A DNA stretch of 64,000 nucleotides, taken from Deroplatys truncata (Eukaryota; Arthropoda; Insecta; Mantodea; Mantidae). Shown in pieces: positions 33,001 to 44,530 of this stretch (the first letter of the stretch is position 1; the number at the start of each line of letters is the position of its first letter). The stretch lies in assembly GCA_030765065.1 (NCBI GenBank), contig CM060985.1, forward strand, positions 172,568,096 through 172,632,095, read 5' to 3'. A program made the position numbers and the translations under genes. A model generated the notes under the pieces. That model did no database searches and was not told where the DNA came from. It was given only the letters and a program-made list of their open reading frames with translations.

Positions 33001-33500
33001 CAGGGTTATTCAAAAAGCAGGAACAGGCTTTAAATATTTATTTCTAATAAACGACAAGATGGCCACATATGCAATACATCACTGAATAGAGAAAAGTACA
33101 AAATTATATTTTTTGTGTTCAAAATGAGCACCATTTGTTATGCGAGGACGACCAGTGCTTTTCTGTTTGCATGCACAACCTTCTTCTACAAATTTATTTT
33201 ATCAATTATAGATTTTTATAATGAGACAGCTCGTTGTTGAACTTATAACGAAATGCACACTGCATTGAAACAATGGATTCACTCTTTGCATAATACAGCA
33301 CACAAAACAACTTTTCCTGTGCTGTCGCCATTTTCTCGTAAACAAATACAGCGCCGCTGTAGGCTCTGAATGGAACTAAAAGGTGGGGCTTAAAACTTTG
33401 AACTTTCCTGTATTCAATGATATGTCATATGTGTCGCTATCTATTGTCATTCATTAAAAATGAATATTTAAAATCTGTCCCTTCTTTTTGAATACCCCTT
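33001..33500 (-). mobile_element. 500-bp internally deleted Tc1/mariner-type transposon
   Basis: Long inverted ends of about 58 bp (left CAGGGTTATTCAAAAAGCAG; right inward AAGGGGTATTCAAAAAGAAG), flanked by TA at 32999-33000 and 33501-33502. The minus strand still encodes a transposase start (ATAQEKLFCVLYYAKSESIV), a degraded helix-turn-helix ending near a KSTGRP-like motif, joined directly to the C-terminal NGAHFEH. The whole catalytic domain is deleted. Confidence 0.85.
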
Positions 33501-33599
33501 TATACTCAGCCTCCATATACTATGGTGGAATGTTTAATATCTTTTGCAACAAGTAAATACTCAATATATAGGACAGATTGCATGAGATAGATTTACATT

Positions 33600-33830
33600 T
33601 AATTGTTATTGTTGTCCTACAGTAATGTATGTTGAAAAGTTGGCTCCTGAAATGGTGATGGTTTACAATAATGCATGATGGAGAAAGAAAAACTTATTCT
33701 TGGTGATGCATATGTTATTAATTATGCTGGAAATTTCATAATTGTAAAACATGTTCATGTGCCTGAGCATTGCTCACAGTGGGGTCAAATCAACAAATAC
33801 AAACCATAAAACATAACAATCAGCTTGTTT
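33600..33830 (-). repeat. Dispersed repeat family A copy
   Basis: Matches the family in reverse: CCTACAGTAATGTATGTTGA, GGTGATGGTTTACAATAATGCATGATGG, and CCTGAGCATTGCTCACAGTG. Confidence 0.75.
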
Positions 33831-34199
33831 GAACCTATCAGCTGTTGTTGAAGCTATGCCACATACCTCCACTGTTCTCTTACAAATAAACCTGCTTCTT
33901 AGAAAGCTGAATTAGAATTGAAAAATTCAATGCCACGTCAGAGACTCAAACCATGGATTTTCACCTCTTCATGCCAATGCTATTACCATTCCAGCTGCCA
34001 TATTGAGATACCTGTACAAGCATCAAACCTTCTTATCCCATTAAAGTATCACTGTTAACCTTAAAGACAATCTCAAATATTAGATACACCTCAAAGGAAA
34101 CTTGCAACGTTGCAGGTGCTTTATAGTTAACAACTATTTGGTTAATTTGTGTTTTGACGATTGCTCTTTCACACTTGCCATGTGCAGGAAACAAGTTGA

Positions 34200-35229
34200 G
34201 AAATCTGATGTGTTACATTCACATGACTTTCTCTTTCATTTTATTAGTGGGTGTACAAACTATTCTTACGAAAGTTTATTTTTACTTTCCCTACTACGTA
34301 TAGTAAGTAGCGGAAGTATTGTATTCCACCCAAAAATTTGATATCGAGATTTCACCGGAAATATATGTTTTGAGGCCCCCTGAATCCAAAGAAAAGCATT
34401 TTTGGAAACATGTCCATGTGTGTGTCTGTCTGTGAACAGCATAACTCAGAAATGAACAGTCGGATAAACACCAAACTTGGTATTTAGGTTCAGTATCTTC
34501 CAGAGATGCGAAACGAAGGTTTTCAAGAAAATCCCCCCACCCCAGATTACCCTTTACATGGAACATTTTTCGAAAATTTTAATTTTCTCAAAAATGATTC
34601 TAACGATTTTGATTAAAATATCATATGTTTAAGATATTTTCATGACAAATAAAATGTATATCTTGAATTTTCTGGGAATGTCTCCAAAAGTATTCTTATT
34701 TTGAACGACTTTTGCATAACTGGTAAACCATAAGAGATAGACCAAATTTTACTACACAAAAAATGTAGATCACATTAAAATACACAATTTATGTCATATA
34801 CATTTTGTTGTTGAGTGAACCATTTTTGAGATATTGCTTGTTATTCCTTTAAATTTTTCAATACTTGTTTTCTCAAATGGGAATTCGTTATTCATTTTTT
34901 TGTCTTGGATATGCAAAGAGTATTAATCTGTGGCAAAGGGAATGGTGCTGCACCTAGCAACCAGCTATTAAGAGATATGTATGTGCTTAAAGGCTACTGT
35001 ATTTCTATATTGCCCTTGCAAATACAAAACAAGGGGAACATAGTACGCCTTAGGGGATAGTCAAATATTTTTAGAACTGGTCGCTATGTGTAAAATGTAA
35101 TTCTCTTTGCATGTCAAAAGATCGTTTCTGCAAATTCGATTAATATGAAATAGACGGAGAATAAGAGTTTGTAAAAATAATTTGTACAAGAGTAGAGAAA
35201 GTCATGTGAGTGTAACACATCAGATTTTT
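34200..35229 (+). mobile_element. TIR repeat family B, complete copy
   Basis: Inverted ends of about 70 bp: AAATCTGATGTGTTACATTC at 34201 and its reverse complement ending at 35229, both running into CACATGACTTTCTCT and on. Inside are GTATTGTATTCCACCCAAAA, ACAGTCGGATAAACACCAAA and TACCCTTTACATGGAACATT. About 1.03 kb, no full-length transposase. Partial or complete relatives: 11246, 20870, 21200, 37882, 40790, 47250, 47813 and 48810. I read it as a non-autonomous DNA transposon of unknown superfamily. Confidence 0.82.
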
Positions 35230-35847
35230 ATAACTGGCGCAACAGTTCTAGACATGTGTAAATCTTAATGACGCTATGAAGGAGTTACTTATGAGATGAG
35301 GAGGTGACCGGTCGTCTGCTTGCTGGAGGAGTGCGTGGGACAGTCAGTGTCAAATATGCACACCAGTTATGCACAACACTGTACTGCATTACACCATGCT
35401 GCAGTGATAAACTTATAGTCATATGCAGTATATTTAAATCTAGCGTTGTAAAGAGCGCTTAATATAAAAACACTGTCTATCATCGAATTCCTCCACACCT
35501 GACGGCCCTTCCTCTTCTGCGGAATCACTCACATCATTGTGTCACATCACTGCTGTCGCTACTTTCTTCACCATTATCCAGGATGAAAATTCTTTGTTTG
35601 ATTTTCTACAATTCCATCTTTTTCGAAATAATGATTTTCAATTTGTTCTACATGTCAACATACATTTTCCCATTCTGGCTTTCCAATTTCTGCAAATCGC
35701 TGGCGACATCTCCACATGTTTTAATTTAAAAGTGATATTTCTGCATGCCCCTCATCAGCCCAGATAATTGGATTTGGTTTAGATCTGGGTGATACGGTGG
35801 CAGTCTAAATACATTATGGCCATGTTGTATTAATATCTGGTCAAGTA

Positions 35848-36168
35848 CAGGGTTATTCAAAAAGAAGGAAAAGACTTTTCATATTTATTTCTAATGAACG
35901 ACAATAGATAGCGACACATACGACAAATCATTGAATAGAGGAAAGTTCAAAGTTTTAAGCCCCCACCTATTAGTTCCATTCAGGGCCTACAGCGGCGCTG
36001 TTTGTTTACAAGAAAATGGCAACATCACAGGAAAAGTCGTTTTGTGTGCTGCCTTATGCAAAGAGTAAATCCATTGTTTCATTGCAGCGTGCATTTCGTT
36101 GGAAGTTCAACATAAAAAAATTTGTCATAAAAAATTTACAGTTGATACAATAAACTTGTAGAAGATTT
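35848..36168 (+). mobile_element. Truncated end of the 33001-33500 transposon family
   Basis: Begins CAGGGTTATTCAAAAAGAAG right after a TA (35846-35847) and encodes MATSQEKSFCVLPYAKSKSI then SLQRAFRWKF, the same N-terminus as the 33001-33500 element. It runs out at about 36168 without a right end. Sequence of the host transposase between its two flanks is also missing, so a deletion removed both. Confidence 0.8.
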
Positions 36169-36483
36169 TGAATTTTTCTGAGACTTGCAGCACCACCTTG
36201 AAAGTTTATGCTGTCTTTCAGCTTGATGAGTAATCTGCTTATTGTTGGCATAGTTTATTCTTCCACATTCAAGTTGTGAATCGTGCACCGAATGACGCAT
36301 TTGTCGAAATTGTCTATTTCTGTAACACGTTTAGGGACCTTATGTTTCTTCCCAGGTGTGTAAAATGGTACTCCCTCATCTATGTGTTTTTTCTTATCTT
36401 TGAGAACTCTGGAAACAGAACTCAATGAAACATCAGTTGCATTGGCTACTCTTTATTTTACTCTTGAAGTAGAATTATTTAGT

Positions 36484-37480
36484 TGCTTTAATTTAACTGC
36501 CCCACGTGTGGGAGCCAACTTGAAGTTGTGTGCTTACGTAATATTTTTTTATGTAATTTATTTAGCTTCACACATTGGAAGCCAACTTGAAGAAGTATTA
36601 TTCTTGGAGTTTACTTTGTTTAAGAAGTTCGCAACACGCTTTGGGCGTCGGTTTGAAGTTGTTGATTATGTAATAGTTACTGTTGTTACACTCCAAGTTT
36701 TACACTATAATATTTAACTTTGTTATTAAAACTGCTTCTATATATTATTTATGTTTGAATTTGCCTCAGCTGCATCAGTAATGTTTGTAGAGTCATGTAT
36801 CTCTTAGGCAGGGTGTGGTACGACAATAATTGTAGACATACCCAAAATTTAAGTTTTTAAATTCAAATTCTTTTATTTTATCCTTTGCACATTTTTAATA
36901 AAGCACTACACTTTTTAAGAGCTGTGAGATTCTTTAATACTTTCACTTAGCGCGTATACATATATTTTACAATTCACACGTAATATTTCTGTAACGAACA
37001 CATCTTCCATCTGGTCACTACCAAGGTTTGCCAGCAACTGAACATGTTTCAACCATTAAACCTGTAAGCTTCGGTATTTCAAGTCTCTGATTGGCTAATT
37101 CTAGCCCAATAGAATATCTGCATTTTACTTAAAGCTTTTCTTTGCTGTTGATTGGCTAATTTTAAACTATTACTGAATTTACATTATCGTTGCTCTAATC
37201 ATGATTAGTTACATTCAAACTCTTAAACTCATTATTGCCTCAAGGTTACCTCATTGTTAGAAACTTAATACTTATTATTCTCACAGCTCTTGCATTATTA
37301 AAGTATGTAATGTATTCACATAACATTATTAAACATATTTATAATAAAAATAAGCATATGCAATGACTGTTACATATATTTTAAATAATTATTACATACA
37401 TATTGTTTCAAGGCAGGCTGTTATTGAATTTATTTATTATAAACATACAATTGAAATTATTTAGGTATTAAAATGCTGCC
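36484..37480 (-). mobile_element. Candidate solo LTR inserted in transposase pseudogene
   Basis: Splits the transposase frame at about codon 50. Its minus-strand 3' end has three spaced copies of a primer-binding-site-like motif: AGTTGGCTCCCACACGTGGGG (positions 36500-36520), AGTTGGCTTCCAATGTGTGA (about 36568-36587) and CGACGCCCAAAGCGTG (about 36633-36648). The closest relatives in the window are the LTR ends at 52392-52530. CCAAT-like boxes lie upstream. The exact ends and target duplication are not resolved; the string CTAAATAATT occurs at both edges. Confidence 0.55.
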
Positions 37481-37881
37481 TTACTCTCTCAAGGCTTTTG
37501 AGGAACTCAGGTGAACATATGCTTTCTTCCTTCATCTCTGCTTCTTCATGAAGTCGATGACATTTGCAATTACTTCCCTGCTTTGACTATGTAATATCTT
37601 ACCAATTAACTTTGCAAAGGTAGGAGCCATGGTTATAAATGTCACAAATATAATATAAGCACTATTTAGGTACTGCTCTCTTTGAAATTATAACCAGAAG
37701 CGGAACACTTTTTATGCAGACTGTATGTGTTACGCACTGTGAGTAAGCAAAGGTATTATATCACTTTCGTTGATTAAGCTAAACATAAACCATTCCTAAG
37801 CTCGGCAGCTGGGGTGGCAATCAAGGTCATGATTCCAGAAGTTTTGCGCCAGCTATACTGTTTGGTATCTCTTAACATTTA

Positions 37882-38745
37882 TAAAAATCTGATGTGTTAC
37901 ACTCACATGACTTTCTCTACTCTTGTACAAACTATTTTTACAAACGCTTATTCTCCATATGCTTCATGTTAATCGAGATATCGAGATGTTAATCTTACTG
38001 CTAATTTTCTTGTATATGCAAGGGGAATTGGTAGACTTTAAGCTATAGTCAAATATTTTAAGAGCTGGTTGCTATGTGGAGTATTCCATTCTCTTTGCAT
38101 TACCAGGAAGAAAAAAAATGAATAACGAATTTGAGATAAAGTATAAGTATTGGAAAATTTAAGAGATTAACAAGCAATATCTCAAAAATGGTTCACTCAA
38201 CAAAAACAATGTATATGACATAAATTGTGTATTTTAACGCAATCTACATTTTTTGTGTAGTAAAATTTTGTCTATCTCTTATGGTTTACCAGTTATGCAA
38301 AAGTCGTTCACAATGAAGAATACTTTTGGACACATTCCCAGAAAATTCGAGATATACATTTCATTTGTCATTAAAATATCTTAAACATAGGATATTTTAA
38401 TAAAAATCATTAGAGCCATTTTTGAGAAAATTAAAATTTTCGAAAAATGTTCCATGTAAAGGGTAGTCTGGGATGGGGGGATTTTCTTGAAAACCTTCCG
38501 TGTCACATCTCTGGAAGATACTGAACCTAAATACCAAGTTTGGTGTTTATCTGACTGTTCGTTTCTGAGTTATACTATTCACAGACACACACAGACACAC
38601 ACACACACACACGGACATGTTTCCAAAAATGCTTTTTTTGGTCAGGGGGTCTCAAAACATGTATTTCCGGTGAAATCTCGGTATCAAATTTTTGGGTGGA
38701 ATACAATACTTCCCCTACTTACCATACATAGTAGAGAAAGTAAAA
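37882..38745 (-). mobile_element. TIR repeat family B copy, minus orientation
   Basis: The right TIR AAAAATCTGATGTGTTACAC at 37883 runs into CTCACATGACTTTCTCTACT. The body continues to CTACTATGTATGG-like sequence at about 38725-38745. The outer left TIR is missing compared with 34200-35229. Confidence 0.8.
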
Positions 38746-39059
38746 AAAGTGCTAGATGAAAGTTGTTTGAGAAAATGCCAAACTTCATTATTTTAGCACA
38801 GGCTGTGCTCCTCCATAATACGAGGCATGCAGGCAATTTGCATAGACCAGCAAATCACTTAAATAATAGTTTAATAATTTAACACCTTAAAACTATTACA
38901 AACTGGATGTTATGTTTATTCCGCAATAAAAATTTATAACCTGCCATGTTACCTAAAACTACTAAGCAATCCTAAACAACATAAAATAATAAGAAACATT
39001 TTTCTTATATACTCACTCCTCTTAAACAAATGAGCAGTTTTTTAATGTGTCATCAAAAG

Positions 39060-39170
39060 GTAAATATTCAACACAAAGGTATGTGATGCTGATTCACACT
39101 TATTTGTTATTCTTGCCCTACTGTAATGCATGTTGAGACGTTTACTCTTGAAAAGGTAATGATCAGAGAC
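39060..39170 (-). repeat. Dispersed repeat family A fragment
   Basis: CCTACTGTAATGCATGTTGA and the flanking ACTCTTGAAAAGGTAATG match the right part of family A (4830-4880, 46690-46760) in reverse. Confidence 0.65.
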
Positions 39171-39339
39171 TGGAAGTTTAGGCATTATAAATACTAAAAC
39201 AGGCAACAAAAGGCAATTAGAAAAACCCATTTATTTAATAGATTACACTATTCAATAACTCGATCGTCATATTTTCAAGAACTTCAAAGTTTTAAACAAA
39301 ATACTAGTGCTGTAATGGACACAAAAATGAAATATTTTT

Positions 39340-39855
39340 TAAAAAGGCCTGTGTATTGCAATGTCTTATTTGTTGCACATGACAACCAAATGCTCTTTTA
39401 AGTTCTCTGGGGTCATGTCAGATAACACATTTTTCATGTGAGAAAATGACCTCTCAAAACATCGACACAGGTTATTGGAATAAATCTAAACCATAGCGTC
39501 ATTGTAGAATAGTATACTTCTCCAAAAAATGTGATAATGTAGGATTCTGTAATTTCCACAAAGGGATTCCGGCGCTGAGGAAAGCTTTACTTAAGTCGTA
39601 TGCAAACTGGGATTTTCGACTCGATGTTGCAATTACTGTTGGAAGCAAAGAAATCTTCTTCCCAGTAGCCTTTGCATTTTTCTGCTTGATTGTGCCGATA
39701 TGCTGTGATATAAAATACTTCTTTTCGCAGTTCACTGACTGCTGACATATTTTGCATGTGAGTACTTTACTATCGCTACAAAATACGTTGGATCCAAAAG
39801 TATTAACGTAAGTTTGTAATTTACCGAGTAAAGAAACACTGAATTTTGGCATCAT
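39340..39855 (-). pseudogene. CGGBP1/hAT-like DNA-binding protein, fragment
   Basis: The frame 39499-39855 (119 codons) starts MMPKFSVSLLGKLQTYVNTF; it has a C-x2-C zinc-finger-like pair in VLTCKICQQSVNC with a downstream His (SQHIGT), then SQFAYDLSKAFLSAGIPLWK and LQNPTLSHFLEKYT. This is the layout of the CGGBP1 family, derived from hAT transposases: a BED-type finger followed by an xxxANIPLxKxxxPxxxxFLxxxV block. The frame then breaks; remnants continue towards 39340. Probably a transposon or retro-derived relic. Confidence 0.7.
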
Positions 39856-40339
39856 ATTGTTAGCTGCAACAACGTCGCAATGAAAACTGAAAGAAAAACA
39901 AAGTTAGATCCGCACTCATTATTGCCTTTGAAAATAAACACAAGCAGTAATTCAAACGCTTTCTGTTATCTATACAGTTATTTGCACAGCAGCACTCATT
40001 GTTGCAAAGAAAATAATGAACTGAATGAAGGACGCCTATGTTGTCTGCAACTTAAAGACAATAATATATATTCGGCAAACTAACTTTTATTGTCACGGAC
40101 TAACAGTTATTGAAATAAAATATACCTGAAGGAAATGTTTAATGATTAATAAATAATAGATATATAATGAAATAAAGGCAACAAAAAGCATTTATTTCGT
40201 AAAATAGGCCTTTATATTTAAAAAGGCAGAAAAAGCAACATAAAACTGTGGCATTTCAATCACAAAGGTATAATTTGTACAGATTCACTTTCAAATTGAA
40301 GATAGATTTGACACATTTAAAAAGGCATTCTGCCTAAGT

Positions 40340-40530
40340 TCCGGTCTCTGGTGGTGATTTACAAATGTTTATCTTCTCTTGGATAATGCATGATGGGAAA
40401 ATAAAGAAAATAAGTTATTCTTGGTGATGAGTATGTTATTAGTTATGCTGCATATTTCATAACTGCATGTGTGTTCAATGTTCCTGAGCATTGCCCACAG
40501 TTGGGCAGATGAACAAACAAAGGTAATTCT
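40340..40530 (-). repeat. Dispersed repeat family A copy
   Basis: GGTGGTGATTTACAAATG, GGATAATGCATGATGGGAAA and TTCCTGAGCATTGCCCACAG match family A in reverse. Confidence 0.75.
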
Positions 40531-40789
40531 ATATGACGACTCTATTAACTATGGTGACCGCGCACAGCATCTTATTGATGTACCAACACCAGAACTGTGT
40601 ATTAGCTGGATGCCAGCCACTACCAACATAATATTTAACATTGCTAGATGTTAAACAACCACAGAACACATACATATTATGTTGAAATGTGCGTTTCCAA
40701 TAAGAGAACAAGCTGGAAAAGCAATGGACATCACACGCAATGAATACAAACGTAAAATAAGTAATGGGGACTAGAGACTAGCATGATAT

Positions 40790-41215
40790 GTAATCTCGTA
40801 TAACCAGTAAACCTTAGCAATAGATGAAAATGTACTACACAAAAAATTCACATCTCTTTAAAACACAATTTGTGCCATAAGCTATTTCTGATGTATCCAC
40901 TATTAATGGTTTGACTTATTCAATACTCTTGTCATTATTTAAAAGTCCTGTCAACATTCACTTGTTCCTCAGGAATGCATTGAAACAGTATGGAATTTTA
41001 AGGCCAGCATATAGCGTCCAGTTGTTAAACATTTGACTATTGCTGTTCTCTTTGTATCTATAACGAAATGTGTAATGTAGCTATTTCTGTAAAGGTTTAT
41101 CTCGATTAAAATGTAGTAGTAGGAAAATAAAATTTTGTAAGAATAATTTGTATATCCACTAATAAACGATAGAGGGTAGAGAGTCATGTGAACAAAACGC
41201 TCAGATTCATTTATT
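40790..41215 (+). repeat. TIR repeat family B, right-hand part
   Basis: The stretch ATAACCAGTAAACC to ACACAAAAAATTCACATCTC and the end GAGAGTCATGTGAACAAAAC correspond to the right half of family B (compare 34720-35229 and 49240-49635). It is strongly diverged. Confidence 0.65.
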
Positions 41216-41366
41216 CATAATGGATCACTTTTTAAATTGCTAACATGAAATGATCTTTGGAGCTTACAGTTTAACACATAACCATCTGTGGCTTTAAAAT
41301 CATTGACATTAAAACATCAATCAAGTAGGAGCATGGAAGCACAAATGGTGATATAATTAAAGCGGA

Positions 41367-41386
41367 AAAAAAAAAAAAAAAAAAAT
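41367..41386. repeat. Poly(A) run, about 22 nt
   Basis: Homopolymer A preceded by AAAGCGG. It could mark a retrotransposed 3' end, but no upstream element was recognised. Confidence 0.7.
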
Positions 41387-41757
41387 TCTGTGCTTTTTGC
41401 CATATTTAACATACACTTAATGCTTTTTCAATCACTTCGTACATATTGTGTAGTCTATGTATGTTTTGCTTTAAACATTATGTTATGCTTGTTCTACAGC
41501 AGGAACGATGGATTTGTGCCGGTGAAGACTGGGTGCGCAATCGTTTAGAGCCCAGTTTCCGAGCCTATATTCTCGGTCATGCGCAGTACACTGAAATGGC
41601 CAGTATCGTGGAGAGCTTTGACCGTGCAGTATCCGTCTTCTACCGCTTCGGTGCCAGCACGTTAAGTTTTACAAGTTTTAGAAAGTGATTGTTAATCGCA
41701 TTCGTGATTAGTGTTTTGTGTGTGCGTGTGTATATGTATTTGCTTATTTAGATTAAA

Positions 41758-43117
41758 ATGCCTCCCATTCAAAGCAAACTTGGTGGAAAAACACTGCACA
41801 GCCAAACACGTGAAGTTGTTAATAACGTCCATTTCTTCATGAAACAGGAAGCAGCTTCTGGCGATATTCTAATTCCATTGAAGAAAGTGCAAGAGAGGGT
41901 GAGTGCAGCAAGAAAAGTATCTGAGAGGACAATACGTAAAATAATTAAAGAAGGGGGAACATGTGAGGAACAGGGAACCTCCTTTGGGACACCTGGAAAG
42001 GTACATCGTGTACCAAAATGGATCACAGACATTGATGATAGGTGTGTGATTCGGCAAACAATTTACAATTTTTATATTCAGGAGAAAACCGTGCCCACTG
42101 TCAGAAATCTGCTCCTGAAGCTTAAGGATTCCATTAACTTTAAAGGGGAAGCACTAGTTTAAATATTATCTTACGTGACATGGATTTCGCGTGGAAGAAA
42201 ACAAAGAACAATAAGGTCTTGTTACAGGAAAGACATGAGATAAGAGATTGGCGCGTGTCATATTTGCGTGCCATTAAAAAGTTTAGAGACGAAAGAAGGC
42301 CGATTATATATGAAGATGAAACATACCTTCATAGCAGCCACACAAGGCCAAATAATTGGAGCGATGACAGCACCTGTTGCAAAGGGACCAAGAGTTATTA
42401 TAGTTCATGCAGGAGGGCAATTGGGATTTGTTCCTGGTGCTTTTTTAATGTTCCAGTCAAATAAAAAAACCGGAGACTATCACGATGAGATGAATGGGAG
42501 GAATTACAAAAAATGGTTAACTGAGAAACTAATTCCTAATTTGCCTCCTAAATCTGTTTTAGTAATGATAATGCTCCGTATCATAATGTGCAGTTGCATA
42601 AGGCTCCTACAAGCAGCTCCACAAAAAGAGCTATGCAGGAATGGCTCACATGAAGGCACGTGCCCTTTCAACAACAAATGTTGAAAGTAGAGCTCTACAG
42701 CCTCATTAAGGCGAATAAGACAGCCCATAAAACCTACGTGGTCGACGACCTCTTAGCCAAGCATGGCCATTCAGTGCTCAGGTTACCACCATATTCACCT
42801 GACCTAAACCCCATAGAACTTATTTGGGCCGGCATAAAACAATGGGTAGCAGGTCGTAACACGACATTTAAATTACAGGATGTCATGAACTTGTGTGAGC
42901 AACGGGTTGCAGATATCAGTGAAGAAAAGTGGAAAAATGTGTGCCTCCAGTTCAAAAAATTGAAAATGATTACATTGAAAAAGAAGGAATCTTTGAAAAT
43001 GTAATAGAGAGCGTGCAAGTATCAGGAGACAGTGACAGTAGTGAAGGTGAGGAAACAGAAGAAGAACATGATGACGATAGTGAGCTGTCAGGTGTTGAAT
43101 ATTTGCCAGATGATTAG
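41758..43117 (+). pseudogene. DDE_3-type (Tc1/mariner-IS630) transposase, near-complete with frameshifts
   Basis: ORF pieces in order: 41758-42162 (MPPIQSKLGGKTLHSQTREV; helix-turn-helix ARKVSERTIRKIIKEGG; TVRNLLLKLKDSINF); 42180-42300 (DFAWKKTKNNKVLLQERHEI; RRPIIYEDETYLHSSHT, first catalytic Asp); 42268-42684 (GPRVIIVHAGGQLGFVPGAF; KTGDYHDEMNGRNYKKWLTE; PPKSVLVM then Asp-like after a frameshift); 42660-43004 (YVVDDLLAKHGHSVLRLPPY; SPDLNPIELIWAGIKQWVAG). The tail 42929-43117 is Asp/Glu-rich (SDSSEGEETEEEHDDDSE). At least three single-base frameshifts separate the blocks. Of the two copies in the window this one is the better preserved. No clear terminal inverted repeats were found, so it may be a domesticated-type relic or have lost its ends. 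Confidence 0.88.
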
Positions 43118-43389
43118 ATACCTCATTGATTGTTCTGTGAGCAGCGCGATCTCGCACCCGCCCGTAGCAGCCGTCATTCTAGGAATGAACAACAATACAG
43201 TGAGTCACATGATAGTATACTACTTAGTTATTCTTTTGCCGGTTTATTTTCCCGGGTTTTCTGTTTTACTGTTTGTTTACCGTTTCCATACACCACAATT
43301 ACAGAGAGCTGCCTGGCGTTAGACATAGACTCGCTTCAGTGCGCGAGGAAACAAGGTCACCGGCACAGAACCATTGTTTCTACTGTACC

Positions 43390-43510
43390 TGTTTTGTTTT
43401 GTGGTTTGTTTGTTTGTGCATTTGGCCCCACTATAAGCAAAGCTTAGGGACCTTGAACATGTCATACAATTATGATATATGTGCACAATAACATACCCGA
43501 CAGCAAGAAC
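43390..43510 (+). repeat. Dispersed repeat family A fragment
   Basis: CATTTGGCCCCACTATAAGC, then GACCTTGAACATGTCATACA and CAAGAACATG, match 4591-4700 and 46525-46630. Confidence 0.75.
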
Positions 43511-44370
43511 ATGTTTCAATTATTATTATTATTGCTTTCATTTCTGTATTTTTACACACAATGTGTGCATATTTGTGTATTACACCCATGTTAATGCACA
43601 TTTCACTTTTATTTTCCCTTATAAAAAACATGTATTACTTATTTCACATGTGTACTTATTGCGTGTGACATCTATTGCTTTTCCTGCTTGTTCTCTTATA
43701 CGAAACACACTCTTCAACAGAATGTGTGTTTCATGTCTGGTTAACGTCTAGCGATGCATATTATGTTGGTAGCGGCCCATATCCCGCAAATACACAGTTC
43801 TGATGGTGCTTCAATAAACGACCACCATAGTTGATGCAGTCGTCGCACAGAATTATCGAATGAAATGCTATATCTATTTCCGGAAAACAACAATCTAATG
43901 GGGGGGGGACTGTTTCCACATGCATCGATAAGTGGCTACTTTTATATCATGTTATATTCAGCATGTTGTTTTTTTTAGTTAGCAACACAACTACTACTGA
44001 CACGACTAGCCTCTATTATACAACATTGCCCTGAAGTCTCTTACTCATTTTGAGGTTAAAGTATTTAGTTAAGCAGTGCATGTCATTTTACAAATTTAAG
44101 AAAAACATCTAGTCGATATGTGCATTAGCGTTATGCGATACCCCCTATTTCCCCTGATTGATTTACCGTAAACTGGTACACTTCCAAAACAGTACTTACA
44201 TAACTTTAAGAAAGAGCCCATTTTTATAACCCCTGAGTGATGTCATGATAAATGTTCAGTAATTAGTACCTATTTTAAATAAATGTCATTCTATACTTTG
44301 GTGTTCTGTGTTCTAACTTAAGTAGCATTTTTTTAACAGTAAATATGTTTTGTTTACATTATTTATAGAC
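43511..44370. other. No gene seen
   Basis: AT-rich sequence with a poly-G run near 43905. No supported gene. Confidence 0.4.
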
Positions 44371-44371
44371 A

Positions 44372-44530
44372 CTCCCACTTCACCAGAAATTTGACTACTG
44401 CGTTTCGAATGCTCTACAAGCGCTTGCAGATAGCTCACCCGTGGCTCACCCGAAGGTAAACGAACAGCACGCTTCCAGAGCGAATAGCGTGACCTCTGCC
44501 ATGCTGATTGCTGGCCTTGAAACTAAGATG
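44372..44530 (+). repeat. Dispersed repeat family C copy
   Basis: CTCTACAAGCGCTTGCAGAT followed by AGCTCACCCG matches the reverse complement of 47780-47810 (CGGGTGAGCTATCAGCAAGCGCTTGTAGA). CpG content is higher than around it. Confidence 0.55.

Larger units (their letters stand above)
35480..37645 (-). pseudogene. DDE transposase pseudogene (family of 41758-43117), multiply interrupted
   Basis: Minus strand, N to C: start near 37640 with FAKLIGKILHSQSREVIANV (matching SKLGGKTLHSQTREVVNNV of the copy at 41758); a gap filled by a candidate solo LTR (36484-37480); VANATDVSLSSVSRVLKDKK; then GKKHKVPKRVTEIDN, MPTISRLLIKLKDSINFQGG and SLRKIQN (to about 36170). A foreign transposon end (35848-36168) follows and the first catalytic region is missing. 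The C-terminus resumes at about 35846 with DQILIQHGHNVFRLPPYHPD and LNPIELIWAD, then WENVC and the tail. It is a dead copy. Confidence 0.85.
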
